Shown piece by piece: positions 17,382 through 26,003 of a stretch of DNA of 46,143 bases; position 1 is the stretch's first letter; each line of letters starts with the position of its first letter. The notes below the pieces were generated by a model. It was not told where the DNA came from. It worked only from the letters and a program-made list of their open reading frames with translations, and made no database searches. This stretch comes from Acidovorax defluvii (GTDB lineage Bacteria > Pseudomonadota > Gammaproteobacteria > Burkholderiales > Burkholderiaceae_C). The stretch lies in assembly GCA_003268905.1 (NCBI GenBank), contig QLTU01000027.1, positions 1 through 46,143 on the forward strand, given 5' to 3'. The translations under genes were made by a program, and so were the position numbers.

Positions 17382-18545
17382 TCAGTAGGCCTTACGGAAC
17401 AGTTCCAGGAATTCCGCGGTGGTTGTATGGCGGGGGTTCCAGCGATTGTAGTTGGCCTGTGTGCACAGAGTCGCCATCTCGTCGAAGCGTTCATCACTCA
17501 CACCGGCGTCGCGCAGTCGGGCAGGAATGCCCAGGTCATCGCACAGCTCGCGGATCCCAGTGACGGCCTGGCGTGCGGCCTCCAGGGTGGGGAGGCTGTC
17601 CACGTGGTAGCCCATGGCACGTGCCACGCGGGCATACTTTTGCGGTACCGCGGGGAGGTTAAAGGCGGCCACGTGTGGCAAGCAAAGCGCATTGGAGAGA
17701 CCGTGCGACAGGTGGTAGAACGCGCCGACGAAGCGGGCCATGCAGTGCACGTTGCCCAGGCCCGTCTGGCCGAAAACGATCCCTGCCAGCGCCGAACCGA
17801 CGAGCATGTTCAGGCCGGCCTCCAGGTTGGACCGGTCGGCCACGAAGGGACGGATGTTTGCGGCGATTAGCTCCACGGCTTGCAGGCTCAGCGCATCCGA
17901 CACCAGGTTGGACTGGCGCGAGATGTAGGCCTCGAAGGCGTGCACGAAAGCGTCCAACCCCGAGTGGGCCGCCACATGACCCGGCATGGTGACCAAGGCG
18001 AGTGGGTCGAGGATAGCCACGGCGGCAGGGTTCAAAGCCGCGTGGCGAATCGACATCTTCAGGTGGCGCGTGGTGTCCGAAATCACGCATGAACCTGACA
18101 CTTCTGACCCGGTGCCGGCGGTGGTGGGAATGGCGATGAGCGGCAGTGGCGGCTTGCTGAACTTCTCGATGCCTTCGTAGTCGTGGATGCGCCCACCGTT
18201 GGTGGCCAGAATACCCACGGCCTTGGCCACGTCCATGGTGCTGCCGCCACCAACTGCCAGGATCGCCGTGGCGTTATGCGCACGGCACACGGCGAAGGCG
18301 CGTTCCACCGTGGTATCGCTGGGGTCGGCTTCAATGTCCGTGAACACCGCCGTGGCAATGTTTTGCTCGGCCAAGATGGCCTCAATGCGTTGGTAGAAGT
18401 CACCACCTTGCAGCGCGCGATCCAGCGCGATGAACAAGCGCTGACAGTCATAGCCCTGCAGTACGGAGGCCAGTTGTGTGTGGGCGCCAATGCCCAGATG
18501 AATACGGGTAGGGCAAAAAAAACTGGAGATTGGAGAAGTCAGCAT
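17382..18545 (-). CDS. Iron-containing (type III) alcohol dehydrogenase
   Basis: The 387-aa protein has the full length and motifs of group III metal-dependent dehydrogenases. The NAD(P) loop is ILAVGGGSTMDVAKAVG, followed by PTTAGTGSEVSGSCV. Metal ligands come from AHSGLDAFVHAFEAY (Asp, His) and the downstream HCMARFVGAFYHLSHG (His). It oxidises an alcohol or reduces an aldehyde in the cytoplasm. The neighbouring aldehyde dehydrogenase suggests alcohol to aldehyde to acid. Substrate unknown; a maleylacetate-reductase-like activity cannot be excluded. It follows the second Bug gene by 47 bp. Confidence 0.93.
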   Translation of the reverse strand: MLTSPISSFFCPTRIHLGIGAHTQLASVLQGYDCQRLFIALDRALQGGDFYQRIEAILAEQNIATAVFTDIEADPSDTTVERAFAVCRAHNATAILAVGGGSTMDVAKAVGILATNGGRIHDYEGIEKFSKPPLPLIAIPTTAGTGSEVSGSCVISDTTRHLKMSIRHAALNPAAVAILDPLALVTMPGHVAAHSGLDAFVHAFEAYISRQSNLVSDALSLQAVELIAANIRPFVADRSNLEAGLNMLVGSALAGIVFGQTGLGNVHCMARFVGAFYHLSHGLSNALCLPHVAAFNLPAVPQKYARVARAMGYHVDSLPTLEAARQAVTGIRELCDDLGIPARLRDAGVSDERFDEMATLCTQANYNRWNPRHTTTAEFLELFRKAY

Positions 18546-18592
18546 GGGTTAGTCGCAAAAAATTCGCCCCGACTCTGCGGGGCGGTAGTGGA

Positions 18593-19579
18593 TCATTCCT
18601 TGATGGAGGCGCCGTTTTGCACCAGGGCGGTCCAGCGCTGGACTTCAGAGCGCACATAGCGGTCGAACTCGGCAGTCGGCATACCCCCCGGATCGGCGGA
18701 CATGCCCGCCAGCACATTCTTCATGCCTGGCGTGGCCAGTGCATCAACGATGCCGCGGTAGATCTTCTGCTTGACTGCGGGCGGCGTTCCCTTTGGCACA
18801 GCGATGCTGTACCAGGTGGTAGCGACGTAACCGGGCAGGCCCGATTCGTCCAGTGTGGGCAGCGCAGGGAATGCGACCGCACGCTTGAGCGTCGTCACTC
18901 CCAGTGCCTTTACATGGCCGCCGTTCAACTGCGCTGCAGCGGAGCCGGCCGAATCGATGGCGAAATCGATGCGCTCGCCGATCAGGTCCGTCATCATTGG
19001 CGCGGCGCCCTTGTACGGAATGTGCGTGGCCTCCACCTTGGCGAGTGACTTCAGCAGTTCGGCAGACAAGTGCTGCGTGCTGCCGATGCCTGCAGAGCCG
19101 TACGACACGGCACCCTTGCGGTCCTTCATGTACTTGATCAGCTCGCCCACATTGGCCACGGGCAGCGACTTGGGCACCAGCAGCACGTTAGGTACCTGCG
19201 CCACGCTAGTGATGGATTCCAGATGGGTAGTGAATTCGTACGGCAGGTTCTTGTACAGCGCAGCCGCCGCGGTATGGCCTACGTTGGCCAGCAGCAGGGT
19301 ATATCCATCTGCCGGTGCCCTGGCCGTGAGGGCGGCGCCCACTGTGCCACCGGCACCAGGCTTATTGTCAACGATGACAGGCTGCGACCACAGCGTCTGT
19401 AACTGGGTTGCCAGGGCGCGTGCAACCAGATCGGTGGTGCCGCCAGGTGTAAATGGCGCAATCAGTGTGACTGGCTTGGTGGGCCAAGCTTCGGTCGTTT
19501 GTGCGGCAGCGCTCGCTGCCAGTGTGACGCCAGCAACAGCCAGGCAGAGGCGCCGCAGGGTGCGGGTAACGGATTGCAT
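18593..19579 (-). CDS. Bug-family (TTT) periplasmic solute-binding protein, copy 2
   Basis: The 328-aa protein starts with a signal peptide ending near ASAAAQ. The Bug/TctC fold follows: WPTKPVTLIAPFTPGGTTDL, then QPVIVDNKPGAGGTVGA and the conserved DGYTLLLANVG block. Bug proteins bind carboxylates such as citrate, dicarboxylates, nicotinate or aromatic acids. No TctA/TctB membrane partner is present in the window, so it may share a transporter encoded elsewhere or act as a sensor. It is a paralogue of the gene just upstream and probably in the same operon (55 bp gap). Confidence 0.92.
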   Translation of the reverse strand: MQSVTRTLRRLCLAVAGVTLAASAAAQTTEAWPTKPVTLIAPFTPGGTTDLVARALATQLQTLWSQPVIVDNKPGAGGTVGAALTARAPADGYTLLLANVGHTAAAALYKNLPYEFTTHLESITSVAQVPNVLLVPKSLPVANVGELIKYMKDRKGAVSYGSAGIGSTQHLSAELLKSLAKVEATHIPYKGAAPMMTDLIGERIDFAIDSAGSAAAQLNGGHVKALGVTTLKRAVAFPALPTLDESGLPGYVATTWYSIAVPKGTPPAVKQKIYRGIVDALATPGMKNVLAGMSADPGGMPTAEFDRYVRSEVQRWTALVQNGASIKE

Positions 19580-19634
19580 AGGGAAGGTCTCCGGTCAGTG
19601 GTCTTGTGCTAAAGGGGGAGGGGAAGAAGCGGGT

Positions 19635-20627
19635 TCAGTCCAGATTCACGCGTAAACCTTGGATCAGTGGACGCCAGCGCTCGATCTCTGAACGCAGCAA
19701 GCGTGTCGCGCCGTCCGAGCTTTGGTGATCGTCGTTGGGGATTTCGATGCCCGATGTGGCCAGGCGGGCCAGCACTTCGGGGTCGCGCAGGGCAACCCGG
19801 GCAGCACGGTTCAGGCGATCCACGATCTCTGGAGGGGTTCCTGCGGGGGCAACCATCATGTTCCAGATGTCGTAGTTCAAATTCTTGAAGCGGGGAGACT
19901 CTCCGGCAGCCGGCACATCTGGGAGTGCCTTGATGCGCGTAGGCCGCAACACAGCCACGCCCTTGACCTTCCCCGACTTCACGTAGCCGACTGAAGTAGT
20001 GGAGCTATCTACCATGTAGTCCACATGACCAGCGATCACGTCGGTCAGTGCCTGACCTGCCCCACGGTAGTTGATGGCCTCTACGTTCAGTCCCAGCGCG
20101 TTGTTTAGTAGCACACCACCCAAGTATGAGCCTGAGCCAACTCCAGCGGCACCAAAGTTCACTTTGCTCTCTTGCGGCTTCACATAATCGTGCAGCGCCT
20201 CCAGGCCCGTTGGTGGAAAGTCCTTTCGCGCCGACACTATCTGAGGAGCATCGCCGATCGAGGCAATACCCACGAAGTCCTTGTGCATGTCATATGGAAG
20301 CTTGCGATAGAACGAGTTGCTGGCCGCGAGTGTGCCCACGTTACCCGCCAGCACGGTATACCCGTCCGGTTTTGCACGAGCGGCTCGCGCATTGCCCACG
20401 GTACCGCCAGCGCCAGGCGTGTTTTCCACAATCATCGGCTGGGCTAATTCGCGTGCCATGCGCTCAGCAATCACGCGCGTCAGTACGTCGGTGGGGCCGC
20501 CCGCCGCGAACGGCACGATGATGGTGATCGGCTTCTCAGGATAGGCGGCCAAGGCCAGCGCAGGCAAGGCCAACATGGCGGCCGCGCAGGTGCGTCGCAG
20601 TGCGGAAAAAGCGGTGTGTGCTCGCAT
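19635..20627 (-). CDS. Bug-family (TTT) periplasmic solute-binding protein, copy 1
   Basis: The 330-aa protein starts with a signal peptide (hydrophobic run ALPALALA, cleavage near ALAAYP). The Bug-family beginning follows, YPEKPITIIVPFAAGGPTDV, then PMIVENTPGAGGTVGN and GYTVLAGNVG. It is alignable with the downstream copy over its whole length but clearly diverged, so the two probably bind different ligands. It lies 61 bp after the aldehyde dehydrogenase gene. Confidence 0.92.
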   Translation of the reverse strand: MRAHTAFSALRRTCAAAMLALPALALAAYPEKPITIIVPFAAGGPTDVLTRVIAERMARELAQPMIVENTPGAGGTVGNARAARAKPDGYTVLAGNVGTLAASNSFYRKLPYDMHKDFVGIASIGDAPQIVSARKDFPPTGLEALHDYVKPQESKVNFGAAGVGSGSYLGGVLLNNALGLNVEAINYRGAGQALTDVIAGHVDYMVDSSTTSVGYVKSGKVKGVAVLRPTRIKALPDVPAAGESPRFKNLNYDIWNMMVAPAGTPPEIVDRLNRAARVALRDPEVLARLATSGIEIPNDDHQSSDGATRLLRSEIERWRPLIQGLRVNLD

Positions 20628-20688
20628 GGAATGGTGTCTCCGGTTTGGTTCTTTTGTGGTCTTGGATTAGGGCGTACCGCCCGTGCAG

Positions 20689-22101
20689 TCAGGGGTTGAA
20701 GATGACAAGACGTTCCTCCGTCATTTCGCGCATGGAATGCCACGGGCCTTCTTTGCCAAAGCCACTGTCTTTCACGCCACCAAATGGCATCACGTCAGAG
20801 CGCGCGCTGGAGGTCTCGTTGATCTGCACAGTGCCAAAGCGCAGCGTTCGCGTGGCAATAAAAGCGCGGTCCAAGTTGGACGTGAACACGCCTGCCGAGA
20901 GGCCGTATGGCGTGGAGTTGGCGCTGGCGATGGCGTCTTCAAAGCGGTCGAACGCCTGCAGCGACACCAGCGGGGCGAACGCTTCTTGACACCAGGCATT
21001 GGCGTTCGCAGGCGCCCCCACCAAGACGGTAGGCTGCACGACGGAACCCACGCGCTGACCACCGCAAAGCAGCGTGGCGCCAGCCGCCACGGCTTCCTGG
21101 ATCCAGTGTTCGGCGCGCTCAGCCGCGGCTTGACTGATCAGTGGGCCCACACGCGTGGCGGGATCGCGCGGATTGCCTGCGGGAAAGGCGGTCGCGGCCT
21201 CGGCCAGCCGGCGCGCCACTTCGTCCAGCAATGGGCGTTCCACGTACAAACGCTGCACCGAAGTGCATACCTGCCCTGCCTTGCGAAAGGCGGCGTTGAC
21301 GATTTTGGGAATGGCCCGGTCCAGATCCGCGTCCGCGCAAACGATAGTGCTGGCGATGCTACCGAGTTCCATCTGCGTGCGGCGTAGGCCTGCGGCCTGC
21401 TGGATGATGCGGCCAACACGTGTGCTGCCCGTGAAAGTGTAGAAAGCGATGCGCGGCTCTTCCAGTAGCCACTGCCCCACCGTATCCCCCTCGCCCTGCA
21501 ACACAGCGAGAAAGTCGGCCGGCATGCCAGCTTCTAGTAGCACTGAACCCAACAGTGCGGAGGTGAGAGGTGTGAGCGCCGAGGGCTTTAGTACGACCGG
21601 ATTGCCTGCACCGAACGCCGGAGCCACCTTGTGCAGTACTGTGTTCAGAGGCGAATTGAACGGTGTGATGGCGCAGACAATGCCAATCGGGTGGCGCACG
21701 GTGTAGCCCATGCGCTGGTGCGCACCAGGGCTAGCGGCAAATGGCACTACGTCACCCACCAGGCGCGTGCATTCTTCAGCGCAAAGGTTAAGCGTGATGA
21801 CAGCGCGGTCCACCTCGCCAGCAGCGTCCGGCAGGGTGAAACCGGCCTCGGCCACCATGGCATCCACAAAGGCCTGCCGACGATCGGCTAGCAACACGCC
21901 GGCGCGCCGCAGGATCACGGCACGCTCGGCTGGCGGCGGAGCGCCGCGTTCCAGGGCCTGCGCAGCTACGTCTATAGCGCGTTGCACCTGTGCCGGCGTG
22001 GCGGCGCTGATCTGAGCCACGGTGGCTCCCGTGAATTTGTCCGTGACGGCAAACGCTGATCCTTCTGATGTCCACTTCCCAGCGATCAGACAACCCGTCA
22101 T
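20689..22101 (-). CDS. NAD(P)-dependent aldehyde dehydrogenase
   Basis: The 470-aa protein has the ALDH superfamily marks: PIGIVCAITPFNSPLN, VLKPSALTPL, FTGSTRVGRII and ELGSIAS, where the general-base Glu lies. C279 in RKAGQVCTSVQRL is the catalytic Cys, and PFGGVKDSGFGKEG closes the active site. It is closest in style to the lactaldehyde/phosphonoacetaldehyde/benzaldehyde-type enzymes; the substrate is not decidable. ATG at 22101 is chosen because the ALDH homology begins at MTGCLIAGKW. The longer ORF would include the operator palindrome. It is the first gene of the LacI-controlled operon. Confidence 0.92.
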   Translation of the reverse strand: MTGCLIAGKWTSEGSAFAVTDKFTGATVAQISAATPAQVQRAIDVAAQALERGAPPPAERAVILRRAGVLLADRRQAFVDAMVAEAGFTLPDAAGEVDRAVITLNLCAEECTRLVGDVVPFAASPGAHQRMGYTVRHPIGIVCAITPFNSPLNTVLHKVAPAFGAGNPVVLKPSALTPLTSALLGSVLLEAGMPADFLAVLQGEGDTVGQWLLEEPRIAFYTFTGSTRVGRIIQQAAGLRRTQMELGSIASTIVCADADLDRAIPKIVNAAFRKAGQVCTSVQRLYVERPLLDEVARRLAEAATAFPAGNPRDPATRVGPLISQAAAERAEHWIQEAVAAGATLLCGGQRVGSVVQPTVLVGAPANANAWCQEAFAPLVSLQAFDRFEDAIASANSTPYGLSAGVFTSNLDRAFIATRTLRFGTVQINETSSARSDVMPFGGVKDSGFGKEGPWHSMREMTEERLVIFNP

Positions 22102-22115
22102 ATTTTTTAAAAAGT

Positions 22116-22125
22116 GAAACGTTTC
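22116..22125. promoter_or_regulatory. LacI-type operator, proximal
   Basis: GAAACGTTTC is a perfect palindrome with the central CG typical of LacI/GalR-family operators. It lies 15 bp upstream of the ALDH start codon, and its centre is 76 bp from the second palindrome. Confidence 0.55.
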
Positions 22126-22190
22126 TTTGTTATTTTCCACAGGATTAGCCTTTTTAAACATGGATAAGCTTGCAGCGTACTGCCGATTTT

Positions 22191-22202
22191 TGAATCGTTT
22201 CA
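22191..22202. promoter_or_regulatory. LacI-type operator, distal, at the putative promoter
   Basis: TGAATCGTTTCA is a near-perfect palindrome with one mismatched pair relative to the proximal site. On the minus strand it abuts TACAAT (22207-22202), a possible -10 box, and TATAAC (22215-22210). No good -35 box is visible. Binding here could block RNA polymerase; two sites 76 bp apart would allow looping. Confidence 0.5.
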
Positions 22203-22529
22203 TTGTAACGTTATAAATTTAAATTTTGACCTAATTCGGGTATGTACTTAGCAGCTTGATGAAGCCGAGCCATCAGCGTTGCCCGCCACCTCGGCCGCTA
22301 AGATCTGTCGTATAGCCGTCCCGACGGCCGATGGCACAGTGGCGGCCCACTCAGCAGGGGAAGAAGGTATTGGCCTCATGTGCGAGTGCCTTGAATAGTT
22401 GCCCGACGACCGTCGGGACCGATCGGCCCTGTCGCAAATGTGGAGGCGAGCGCTGAAACGGTGTGGCGGCGCAGGACCGCGCAAGCCAGGACAACCATCA
22501 CCACACATGAACGGCCAGCCCCGCAGGCA

Positions 22530-23082
22530 AATAGCGCGGGGAGATCGACATGGGCATTGCTCGGTTTGCCACGCTGAGCGATGGCAGCTACCTGGCACCT
22601 CTGGCAACTGCAAACGCCATGATGTCCGCCTGGCCCGCTATCAGCGCTCAAGAACGCGCAAGCGCAAGTGGTTGCCAACTAGAAGAAGGCCAAGTCCCGT
22701 ACATGCCCACATCGGCAATCGCCGCCAGGACTTCCTGCACAAGGCGACGGCCACCATTAGCCAGAGCAACGCGATGGTGTGCATTGAGGATTTGCATGTC
22801 AAGAACATGAGCCGCTCATTGGCAGCCAGCATCAAGGTCCTTGGTCGAGGTGTTCAGGTCAAGAGCGGCCTGAACAAGGCTAACCTGGACCAGGGCTGGT
22901 TCGAGTTCAGGAAAGAGCTCGACTGCAAGCTCGCCCGGGGCGGTGGCGTGCTTGTCACCGCGTCACCGCAGTGCACCAACCAGGCATGCCACAAGGGTGG
23001 GGATGTCTCGCCCGATAACCGCAAGAGACAGTCGGTATTTGTGGGTAACTGCTTATCGCAAATTCACCAATTTCAGGGATAG
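22530..23082 (+). pseudogene. Decayed TnpB (IS200/IS605-type OrfB) remnant
   Basis: Pieces of a TnpB nuclease are readable in two frames. At 22541-22610, EIDMGIARFATLSDGSYL holds the RuvC-I Asp. After a frameshift near 22610, RHDVRLARYQRS, DFLHKATATISQSNAM, VCIEDLHVKNMSRS (RuvC-II Glu) and KSGLNKANLDQGWFEFRKEL follow. The tail CTNQACHKGGDVSPDNRKRQ belongs to the zinc finger. The gene lacks its N-terminal third, contains at least one frameshift, and stops before the RuvC-III Asp, so it is dead. No TnpA or clear element end was found. Confidence 0.8.
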
Positions 23083-23304
23083 CCAGGTGGGGGTGGCTCT
23101 GTTTTAATTGGTTTCGCTGACCGAATTGGTTACCTGAGTTAACAGGAAGAAACGGAATTTACCGTGTTGTTCCGGTGTGCCTGCCAGTAACTGGGGCAAC
23201 GAGGTGCCCAACAAGTTCAGTCTTCTGGCGCTCCGTAGCAGTGCAGCTTTGAACTTGCAACATTCTTTGGGTTGCGAGTGCCGTTTTTCGACGTTGAGGG
23301 AATC

Positions 23305-24171
23305 ATGCGATCCATTTGTTTCATCCAGCTCATCCGGCGCAAGGGCCATTTCGCTTCAGGCCGAGGTGCGCAAGGAGGCTTCACTTTGGTGGAACTGGCG
23401 GTCGTTCTTGCCGTTATCGGCCTGATCATCGGCGCGGTGGCCATCGGCAAGGATGTGCAGCGCAACGCCGAGTACACCAAGATCAAGAACAAGTTTGTGG
23501 ACCAGTGGGAGCAGGCCTACAACCAGTACTACCAGCGCACCGGCGTGGTGGTGGGGGACAGCCAGATTGCGCCGCGCGTCATGGTCAATGGCGTGAGTTA
23601 CACAGCGGCGGCAGGCAAACCCACTTCGGGGGGGGATATGGCGACGCTTGTCCCTGCGGGCTCTGAGCCCGCGCAGGTGTGCGCCCGAGATCCCGAAGCG
23701 GGCGTGATGCGTGCGGACACCCCGTTTGTGCGGGACGCCAATGATCTTCGCGCCTACATGACGCGTGCGGGTATTCGCATGCCGCCCGGTCGCGCAGAAG
23801 GGCAGGAAGACCTGTACGTCTACACCGACACCAACGGCTCGCCGCAGGAAATCCAGGTCTGCTTCCAGTGGAACCGACCTGGCAGCCCCGAAGGCGCCGG
23901 CAATGTGATGGTGATCGCCGGGCTGACGCCAGACCTAGCGCGCATGCTCGACCAGATGATCGACGGGAAACCAGACGCTCAAGAAGGTCGTTTGCGTCTG
24001 CGTGGTGTTGCTAACGGCACCCCCAACGGCCCGGGGATCGAGTGGGCGGCCAACAACACCTTTGGTCGCGATGCCACGCCAGACCCCGTAACAGGGGGCA
24101 CAGGTGCCGGCAAGACGCGCGACGAGGAGCAGGTTATCACCCTGACCGCCATCTACAAGATGAACCAGTGA
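23305..24171 (+). CDS. Type IV prepilin, tandem paralogue 1
   Basis: The 288-aa protein has a 25-residue positively charged leader and the class III cleavage site G^FTLVELAVVLAVIGLIIGA, with Glu at +5. The mature helix continues into KDVQRNAEYTKIKNKF. The C-terminal half has AGIRMPPGRAEGQEDLYVY, a Cys in IQVCFQWN, VMVIAGLTPDLARMLDQ and IDGKPDAQEGRL, a block repeated in the next two genes and in 41961-42692. Two cysteines may form a disulfide. ATG at 23305 has GAGGGA just upstream. It is the first gene of the pilus cluster and a candidate major pilin. Confidence 0.88.
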   Translation: MRSICFIQLIRRKGHFASGRGAQGGFTLVELAVVLAVIGLIIGAVAIGKDVQRNAEYTKIKNKFVDQWEQAYNQYYQRTGVVVGDSQIAPRVMVNGVSYTAAAGKPTSGGDMATLVPAGSEPAQVCARDPEAGVMRADTPFVRDANDLRAYMTRAGIRMPPGRAEGQEDLYVYTDTNGSPQEIQVCFQWNRPGSPEGAGNVMVIAGLTPDLARMLDQMIDGKPDAQEGRLRLRGVANGTPNGPGIEWAANNTFGRDATPDPVTGGTGAGKTRDEEQVITLTAIYKMNQ

Positions 24172-24194
24172 AGCAAGGCGAAAGAAAAAACATC

Positions 24195-25025
24195 ATGAAC
24201 CAAGCATTCAAGGGCCCCACACGCCGTCTGCGGACGCAGCGCCAGCAGGGTTTCACACTGGTGGAACTCGCTGTGGTGCTGGCCGTCATCGGTCTGATCA
24301 TCGGCGCGGTGGCCATCGGCAAGGACGTGCAGCGAAACGCCGAATACACCAAGGTCAAAAACAAATTCATTGACCAGTGGGAGCAAGCCTACAACCAGTA
24401 CTACCAGCGCACCGGCGTGGTGCTCGGCGACAACCAGACGGCGCCACAAAACATGGTGAATGGCGAGCAGTATTTATTGGCAGGGACGCGATCCGGCCGC
24501 AACATGACGGGTGTGACGCCGCCCAACGCAATCTGCCGTGCCGCAGCGGGTCAGGGAATGACCCGGACATTTACCGCGGCCACCGATCCTGATCTGCGCA
24601 TATTGATGAGCCGGGCCGGTATCCGGATGCCTCCCGGCCGTGCCGAAGGCCTGGAAGATCGCTATGTCTACCTGGACAGCAATGGCAACCCGCAGGAGAT
24701 CCAGGTCTGCTTTCAGTGGAACGTGCCATTGACCCACTCCTCGGCGGACAACGCAGTGGGCGAAGGTGCCGGCAACGTGATGGTCATCACGGGCCTTACG
24801 CCCGACCTGGCGCGCTCGCTCGATCAGATGATTGACGGCAAGCCCGACGAACGCGAAGGGCGGTTTCGCCGCCAGGGCGTGGAGAACAACGCAGGCGGTG
24901 CGGTCAATGCGCCAGGCCAAGAATGGAATCGTACCAACCGCGACCTGATTGGTACCAATAACAACCGCAGTTTCGACGAAGACCAGGTGGCCATCGTGAC
25001 CGCCATCTACAAGATGAACCAATAA
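24195..25025 (+). CDS. Type IV prepilin, tandem paralogue 2
   Basis: The 276-aa protein has a 19-residue leader (MNQAFKGPTRRLRTQRQQG) and the cleavage site G^FTLVELAVVLAVIGLIIGA. It is nearly identical to paralogue 1 over the first 55 mature residues, through QAYNQYYQRTGVV, and the DNA is also close to identical there. The middle then diverges. AGIRMPPGRAEGLEDRYVY and IQVCFQW recur in the C-terminal block. The gene ends KMNQ like paralogue 1. The start at 24195 is chosen because the longer ORF overlaps the preceding gene in another frame. It is 23 bp after paralogue 1. Confidence 0.87.
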   Translation: MNQAFKGPTRRLRTQRQQGFTLVELAVVLAVIGLIIGAVAIGKDVQRNAEYTKVKNKFIDQWEQAYNQYYQRTGVVLGDNQTAPQNMVNGEQYLLAGTRSGRNMTGVTPPNAICRAAAGQGMTRTFTAATDPDLRILMSRAGIRMPPGRAEGLEDRYVYLDSNGNPQEIQVCFQWNVPLTHSSADNAVGEGAGNVMVITGLTPDLARSLDQMIDGKPDEREGRFRRQGVENNAGGAVNAPGQEWNRTNRDLIGTNNNRSFDEDQVAIVTAIYKMNQ

Positions 25026-25076
25026 GCGTTCTTTCATCTTTCTTTCCTACATATCGACCCATCGCCGGAGTTTTTC

Positions 25077-26003
25077 ATGTCTAGAACCCATTCTTTTCGA
25101 AGGCTGGGCCGCAAGGTCCAGCAAGGTTTCACGCTGGTCGAGCTGGCCATCGTGCTGGCCGTCATCGGCCTCATCATCGGTGCCGTGGCCATCGCCAAGG
25201 ACGTGCAGCGCAACGCCGAATACCAGAAGACAGTCAACAAGTTCGCCTACCAGTGGAAGATGTCCTACGACCAGTACTACCAACGTACCGGCGTGGTGGT
25301 GGGCGACTGCCAGCAGGCGCCGACCTACATGATCAATGGCGCTGAAACCCAGATCCCGGCCGGCACCGATGCCTGCACCCGTGCGGGCTCCATGGGTGTT
25401 GCGGGCATTCCCGAGAATTTCGCCAACCGCGGCCTGAAGATCTGCAGCGGCCAGGGTTACAAGGCCGGTGATGCAGGCGTGGGCGATGCGGCCCTGGCGA
25501 CCCAGAACCTGCGCACTCTCATGACCCGCGCTGGCGTGCGTATGCCGCCCGGACGTGGAGAAGGACATGAAGACCGCTTCCTCTACATCGACTCCAATGG
25601 CAATGCCGTCGAGCTGCAAGTCTGCTTTCAGTGGAACACCTCCGGCACCGCCAGTGGCGCAGGCAATGTGATGGTGATCCGGGGGCTTACGCCCGATCTG
25701 GCGCGCTTCATGGACCAGGTTGTCGATGGCAAGCCCGACTCGCGCGAAGGCCGCTTCCGTATCCAGAGCCGCCCTGCGCACACCGCAGCGGCTGAAGCCA
25801 ATGCGCCAGGTACTCAGTGGGAAGCCAACAATACCGAAGGCAACAACATCGCCGACACGGCGGCCAACAGCGCGATGACCAACAGCGATTCGCGCCAAAC
25901 CGTCACCAACACCAGCGGCAACGCGGGCGGCAACGCCACGGGGCGCACCTTTGACGAAGACCGCGTCGTCTTGCTGACCGCCCACTGGACGATGGAGCAG
26001 TAA
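25077..26003 (+). CDS. Type IV prepilin, tandem paralogue 3
   Basis: The 308-aa protein has a 17-residue leader and G^FTLVELAIVLAVIGLIIGA. The shared C-terminal block is present (RAGVRMPPGRGEGHEDRFLY, LQVCFQWNTS, RGLTPDLARFMDQ). It is the longest of the three, with four cysteines instead of two and a low-complexity Asn/Thr/Ala-rich tail (NTSGNAGGNATGRTFDEDRV). GGAG precedes the ATG. Its stop TAA is followed at once, in the same frame, by the TTG start of the PilO-like gene. Confidence 0.87.
   Translation: MSRTHSFRRLGRKVQQGFTLVELAIVLAVIGLIIGAVAIAKDVQRNAEYQKTVNKFAYQWKMSYDQYYQRTGVVVGDCQQAPTYMINGAETQIPAGTDACTRAGSMGVAGIPENFANRGLKICSGQGYKAGDAGVGDAALATQNLRTLMTRAGVRMPPGRGEGHEDRFLYIDSNGNAVELQVCFQWNTSGTASGAGNVMVIRGLTPDLARFMDQVVDGKPDSREGRFRIQSRPAHTAAAEANAPGTQWEANNTEGNNIADTAANSAMTNSDSRQTVTNTSGNAGGNATGRTFDEDRVVLLTAHWTMEQ

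Noticed and set aside
17330..17497. N-terminal extension of the LacI-type protein
   Set aside because: It overlaps the 3' end of the alcohol dehydrogenase gene and has no LacI-like sequence; ATG at 17329 gives the normal protein.
22102..22203. Longer ALDH start with 34 extra residues
   Set aside because: The added stretch contains both the operator palindromes and a promoter-like region, and ALDH similarity starts at the ATG at 22101.
22399..23082. A functional 227-aa TnpB-like protein
   Set aside because: RuvC-I lies in another frame, the start region is missing and RuvC-III is absent; it is a remnant.
24042..24194. Longer start for pilin paralogue 2
   Set aside because: It overlaps pilin 1 in another frame; ATG at 24195 gives a normal prepilin leader.
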